This document shows positions 62,257 through 64,000 of a DNA stretch of 64,000 bases, piece by piece; position 1 is the first letter of the stretch, and each line of letters begins with the position of its first letter. Where the stretch lies: positions 1,488,001 through 1,552,000 of the forward strand of contig NZ_CP142016.1 in the NCBI RefSeq assembly GCF_035666175.1. The letters are read 5' to 3'. The translations under genes were made by a program, and so were the position numbers. Below the pieces are notes generated by a model. The model did not search any database. It was given only the letters and a program-made list of their open reading frames with translations, and had not been told where the DNA came from. The DNA comes from Riemerella anatipestifer (GTDB lineage Bacteria; Bacteroidota; Bacteroidia; Flavobacteriales; Weeksellaceae).

Positions 62257-63693
62257 ATGAAAACTAAACTAAAATATATATCATTGGTAGTGGGTAGCTT
62301 AGTGCTAGTTAATTGTAAAGCACCAGCACCATTACAAGTAAAAGATAATGTAAAAGAGGCTCTACCAGAAAGCTATACAAAAGATGAAGTTTCCAATAAA
62401 AGTACAGGGACACCACCTTGGAGAGAGTTTTTTACAGATCCTAATTTAGTTTCTTTAATAGAAACGGCACTTAGTAATAATCAAGAGTTACTAATTACAT
62501 TACAAGAGATAGAAAAAGCCAAAAGTAATGTAATGTATAAAAACGGAAGATTGCTTCCCACAGTTTCTGTGGGGGCAACTGCTGGTGTTAGAAAAGTGGG
62601 GCGTTATACTAGTGAAGGAGCAGGAGATGCAGCTACACAGATGGAAGATGGAAAGCCGATTCCAGATCCGTTGGGTAATTTTGGAGTAGGCTTACAAGCC
62701 GATTGGGAGGTGGATATTTGGAATAAGCTTAGAACAGAAAAAAAATCTGCAATAGCTCACTATTTGGCTACAGTAGAAGGTAAGAATTTTGTGCTTTCAA
62801 GTTTGATAGCAGAAGTGGCACAAAGCTATTATGAACTTTTAGCTTTGGATAGCCAATACTCTTATCTTAAAAAATATATTGAACTTCAAAGAAAAGCATT
62901 GGAAGTTTCTAAAATTCAAAAACAGGCGGCTGCAACTACAGAGTTATCAGTTAAAAAATTTGAAGCTGAGTTAGCAAAATCATCGGCGAATTTATATACA
63001 GTTCAACAAAGCATTTTAGAGAAAGAAAATGATATCAATTTGTTACTAGGAAGATTCTATCAACCTATTCCTCGTTCAAGTGCAGAATTTTTAGATCTCG
63101 TACCACAGTCTATTAAAACAGGTATTCCTTCGGAGTTATTGGCTAATAGACCAGATGTTAAACAAGCAGAGCTAGAGATAGAGGCTGCCAAGTTAGATGT
63201 AGAAGCTGCTAGAAAAGAATTTTACCCTTCTTTAAATATTACATTTGGAGCTGGTTTAGAAGCTTTTAAACCGAGTTACTTCACTCATTTTCCAGAGTCT
63301 TTAGCTTATAATATAGTGGGAGATTTGGTCGGGCCGCTAATTAACAAATCAGCAATAAAAGCAAAATTTAATACAGCAAATGCATCTCAACTACAGGCTT
63401 TGTATGAGTATAATAAAACGCTCATCAAATCCTATATGGAAGTTTCTAATAATTTGAATAAAATTAAAAATTACCAACAATACTTTGACTTAAAACACAC
63501 TCAAAGCAAAGATTTGGACGAGGCGATAGGGATTTCAAACCTTCTGTTTACTAATGCTAGGGCAGACTATATGGAGGTTTTGATGACGCAAAGAGATGCC
63601 TTAGATGCTAAAATGGAATTTATAGAAGCTAAAAATACACAGCTGAACGCAACGGTTTATCTCTATAAAAGTTTGGGAGGTGGATGGAAATAA
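62257..63693 (+). CDS. Efflux outer-membrane channel, OprM/NodT/TolC-like lipoprotein
   Basis: Starts at MKTKLKYISLVVGSLVLVNC (lipobox VLVNC), an ATG overlapping the last codons of the pump gene; an in-frame ATG two codons earlier is less likely. 478 aa. Two OEP repeats are visible, each with helical barrels: WREFFTDPNLVSLIETAL (about 55-72), GVGLQADWEVDIWNKLRTE (about 148-166), IPSELLANRPDVKQAELEIE (about 290-309) and the second-repeat FYPSLNITFGAGLEA. It forms the outer-membrane duct for the RND system. It is intact though the pump is not; it could still serve other transporters. Confidence 0.93.
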   Translation: MKTKLKYISLVVGSLVLVNCKAPAPLQVKDNVKEALPESYTKDEVSNKSTGTPPWREFFTDPNLVSLIETALSNNQELLITLQEIEKAKSNVMYKNGRLLPTVSVGATAGVRKVGRYTSEGAGDAATQMEDGKPIPDPLGNFGVGLQADWEVDIWNKLRTEKKSAIAHYLATVEGKNFVLSSLIAEVAQSYYELLALDSQYSYLKKYIELQRKALEVSKIQKQAAATTELSVKKFEAELAKSSANLYTVQQSILEKENDINLLLGRFYQPIPRSSAEFLDLVPQSIKTGIPSELLANRPDVKQAELEIEAAKLDVEAARKEFYPSLNITFGAGLEAFKPSYFTHFPESLAYNIVGDLVGPLINKSAIKAKFNTANASQLQALYEYNKTLIKSYMEVSNNLNKIKNYQQYFDLKHTQSKDLDEAIGISNLLFTNARADYMEVLMTQRDALDAKMEFIEAKNTQLNATVYLYKSLGGGWK

Positions 63694-63709
63694 GGCTTAA
63701 TATTTTTAT

Positions 63710-63717
63710 TATCTTTG
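63710..63717 (+). promoter_or_regulatory. -7 box of glmM
   Basis: TATCTTTG, 19 nt upstream of the ATG at 63737. No clear -33 TTG. Confidence 0.45.
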
Positions 63718-63736
63718 CAGGTATAAAATTTAGGCT

Positions 63737-64000
63737 ATGGCACTTATAAAATCTATATCAGGAATTAGAGGTACAATTGGCGGAAAAGTAGATGAAAACT
63801 TAACGCCGCTAGATGTCGTAAAGTTCACTTCCGCTTTTGGAACTTGGCTTCAGAATACCAAACAGAAGAAAGACTTAACCATAGTCTTAGGTCGAGATGC
63901 TAGGATTTCTGGAGGCATGGTATCCTCTTTAGTTACAGCCACTTTGCAAGGGTTGGGGATTCATGTTGTAGATTTAGGGCTTTCTACTACGCCTACAGTG
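63737..64000 (+). CDS. glmM: Phosphoglucosamine mutase-like phosphohexomutase (3' end beyond window)
   Basis: 88 codons are visible. MALIKSISGIRGTIGG (1-16) is the N-terminal signature of phosphohexomutases, and VLGRDARISGGMVSSLV (about 52-68), then DLGLSTTPTV, follow. The active-site serine loop (TASHNP) lies beyond the edge. In Flavobacteriia this type is normally glmM, which makes glucosamine-1-phosphate for peptidoglycan and LPS; a phosphomannomutase or phosphoglucomutase activity cannot be ruled out from this part. Confidence 0.82.
   Translation, partial: MALIKSISGIRGTIGGKVDENLTPLDVVKFTSAFGTWLQNTKQKKDLTIVLGRDARISGGMVSSLVTATLQGLGIHVVDLGLSTTPTV

Larger units (their letters stand above)
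60137..62267 (+). pseudogene. RND efflux pump (AcrB-like), internally deleted at IS copy F
   Basis: The left part (60137-60881) gives the first 248 residues: MFKTFIKRPVLSIVISLII, ITAEYPGANNELLVKSV, and the porter-domain start ending near LKYPGRFDNEKDYGN. The right part (61862-62267) gives the last 134 residues: ENNIYAQVALVMLIGLLGKNAVLIVEYA, MRFRPILMTSFAFIAGLIPLALATGPG and the final helix. AcrB-type pumps are about 1,050 aa, so roughly 670 residues (2 kb), including most of the porter domain and the proton-relay helices, are missing. No target duplication flanks the IS, as expected for an IS-linked deletion. The pump cannot work. Confidence 0.93.

Noticed and set aside
61830-62267. 145-aa protein beginning MFFSFHNAQRV
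   Set aside because: The first 11 residues come from the IS end. The rest is the C-terminus of the disrupted RND pump, so it is not a new gene.

Overview
The window looks like chromosome from a Flavobacteriia/Weeksellaceae bacterium, most like Riemerella (possibly R. anatipestifer). Visible support: AT-rich DNA; flavobacterial promoter motifs (TTG, about 18-22 nt, TANNTTTG); large secreted proteins ending in type IX secretion (T9SS) sorting domains; a SusC/SusD pair; Bacteroidetes-only families (DUF6452, DUF6048, DUF6261, DUF6705, DUF3078 by recall); and five full copies of a 980-996 bp IS982-family element resembling Riemerella ISRa1. The species name is inference.

Region 1 (1-18.4 kb), mostly minus strand. 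A phospholipid cluster (DUF6909-like, LUD protein, cdsA, psd, DUF389) faces a plus-strand rlmD-DUF6452-DUF6048 operon. A non-coding stretch with a large imperfect inverted repeat follows. Then come an HU-like gene and two secreted proteins, the upstream one with a (TG)19 microsatellite in its likely 5' leader, and asd, a membrane protein, an EEP-family protein, a rhomboid protease and mutL.

Region 2 (18.6-29 kb), plus strand. A small secreted protein precedes three tandem 1.0-kaa paralogues (signal peptide, conserved N-domain, BNR/Asp-box propeller, PKD, T9SS tail). Two nearly identical 1,131-bp blocks exactly 3,222 bp apart link neighbouring copies, while the propeller centres differ. A GC-rich palindrome closes the array, followed by a DUF3078 gene with a one-base frameshift.

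Region 3 (30-39.2 kb). An AT-rich 740-bp gap with DnaA-box-like sites precedes pgk. Two perfect parS sites (TGTTTCACGTGAAACA) flank mnmG. Together these suggest that the replication origin is close.

Region 4 (33.7-61.9 kb) is studded with the IS982 element: five full copies and one fragment. Copies disrupt a DUF1648 gene beside an SdpB-like fragment, a DUF6705 gene, and an RND efflux pump that has lost about 2 kb of its middle; one copy lies 57 bp upstream of susC. Between them are intact housekeeping genes (mnmG, ybeY, a patatin-like phospholipase/OMP, a GHMP kinase, pckA, an M28 peptidase).

The best candidate for an undescribed system is at 40.1-43.9 kb: a surface-type lipoprotein with a Gly/Pro-rich linker and a C-terminal JAMM-like HxH...SxxD domain, an exported DUF6705 partner, then an orphan 3' fragment of a second lipoprotein with its own (now broken) DUF6705 gene. 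That layout resembles polymorphic toxin-immunity loci, though the function is unproven. The window ends in the efflux outer-membrane gene and the start of glmM.
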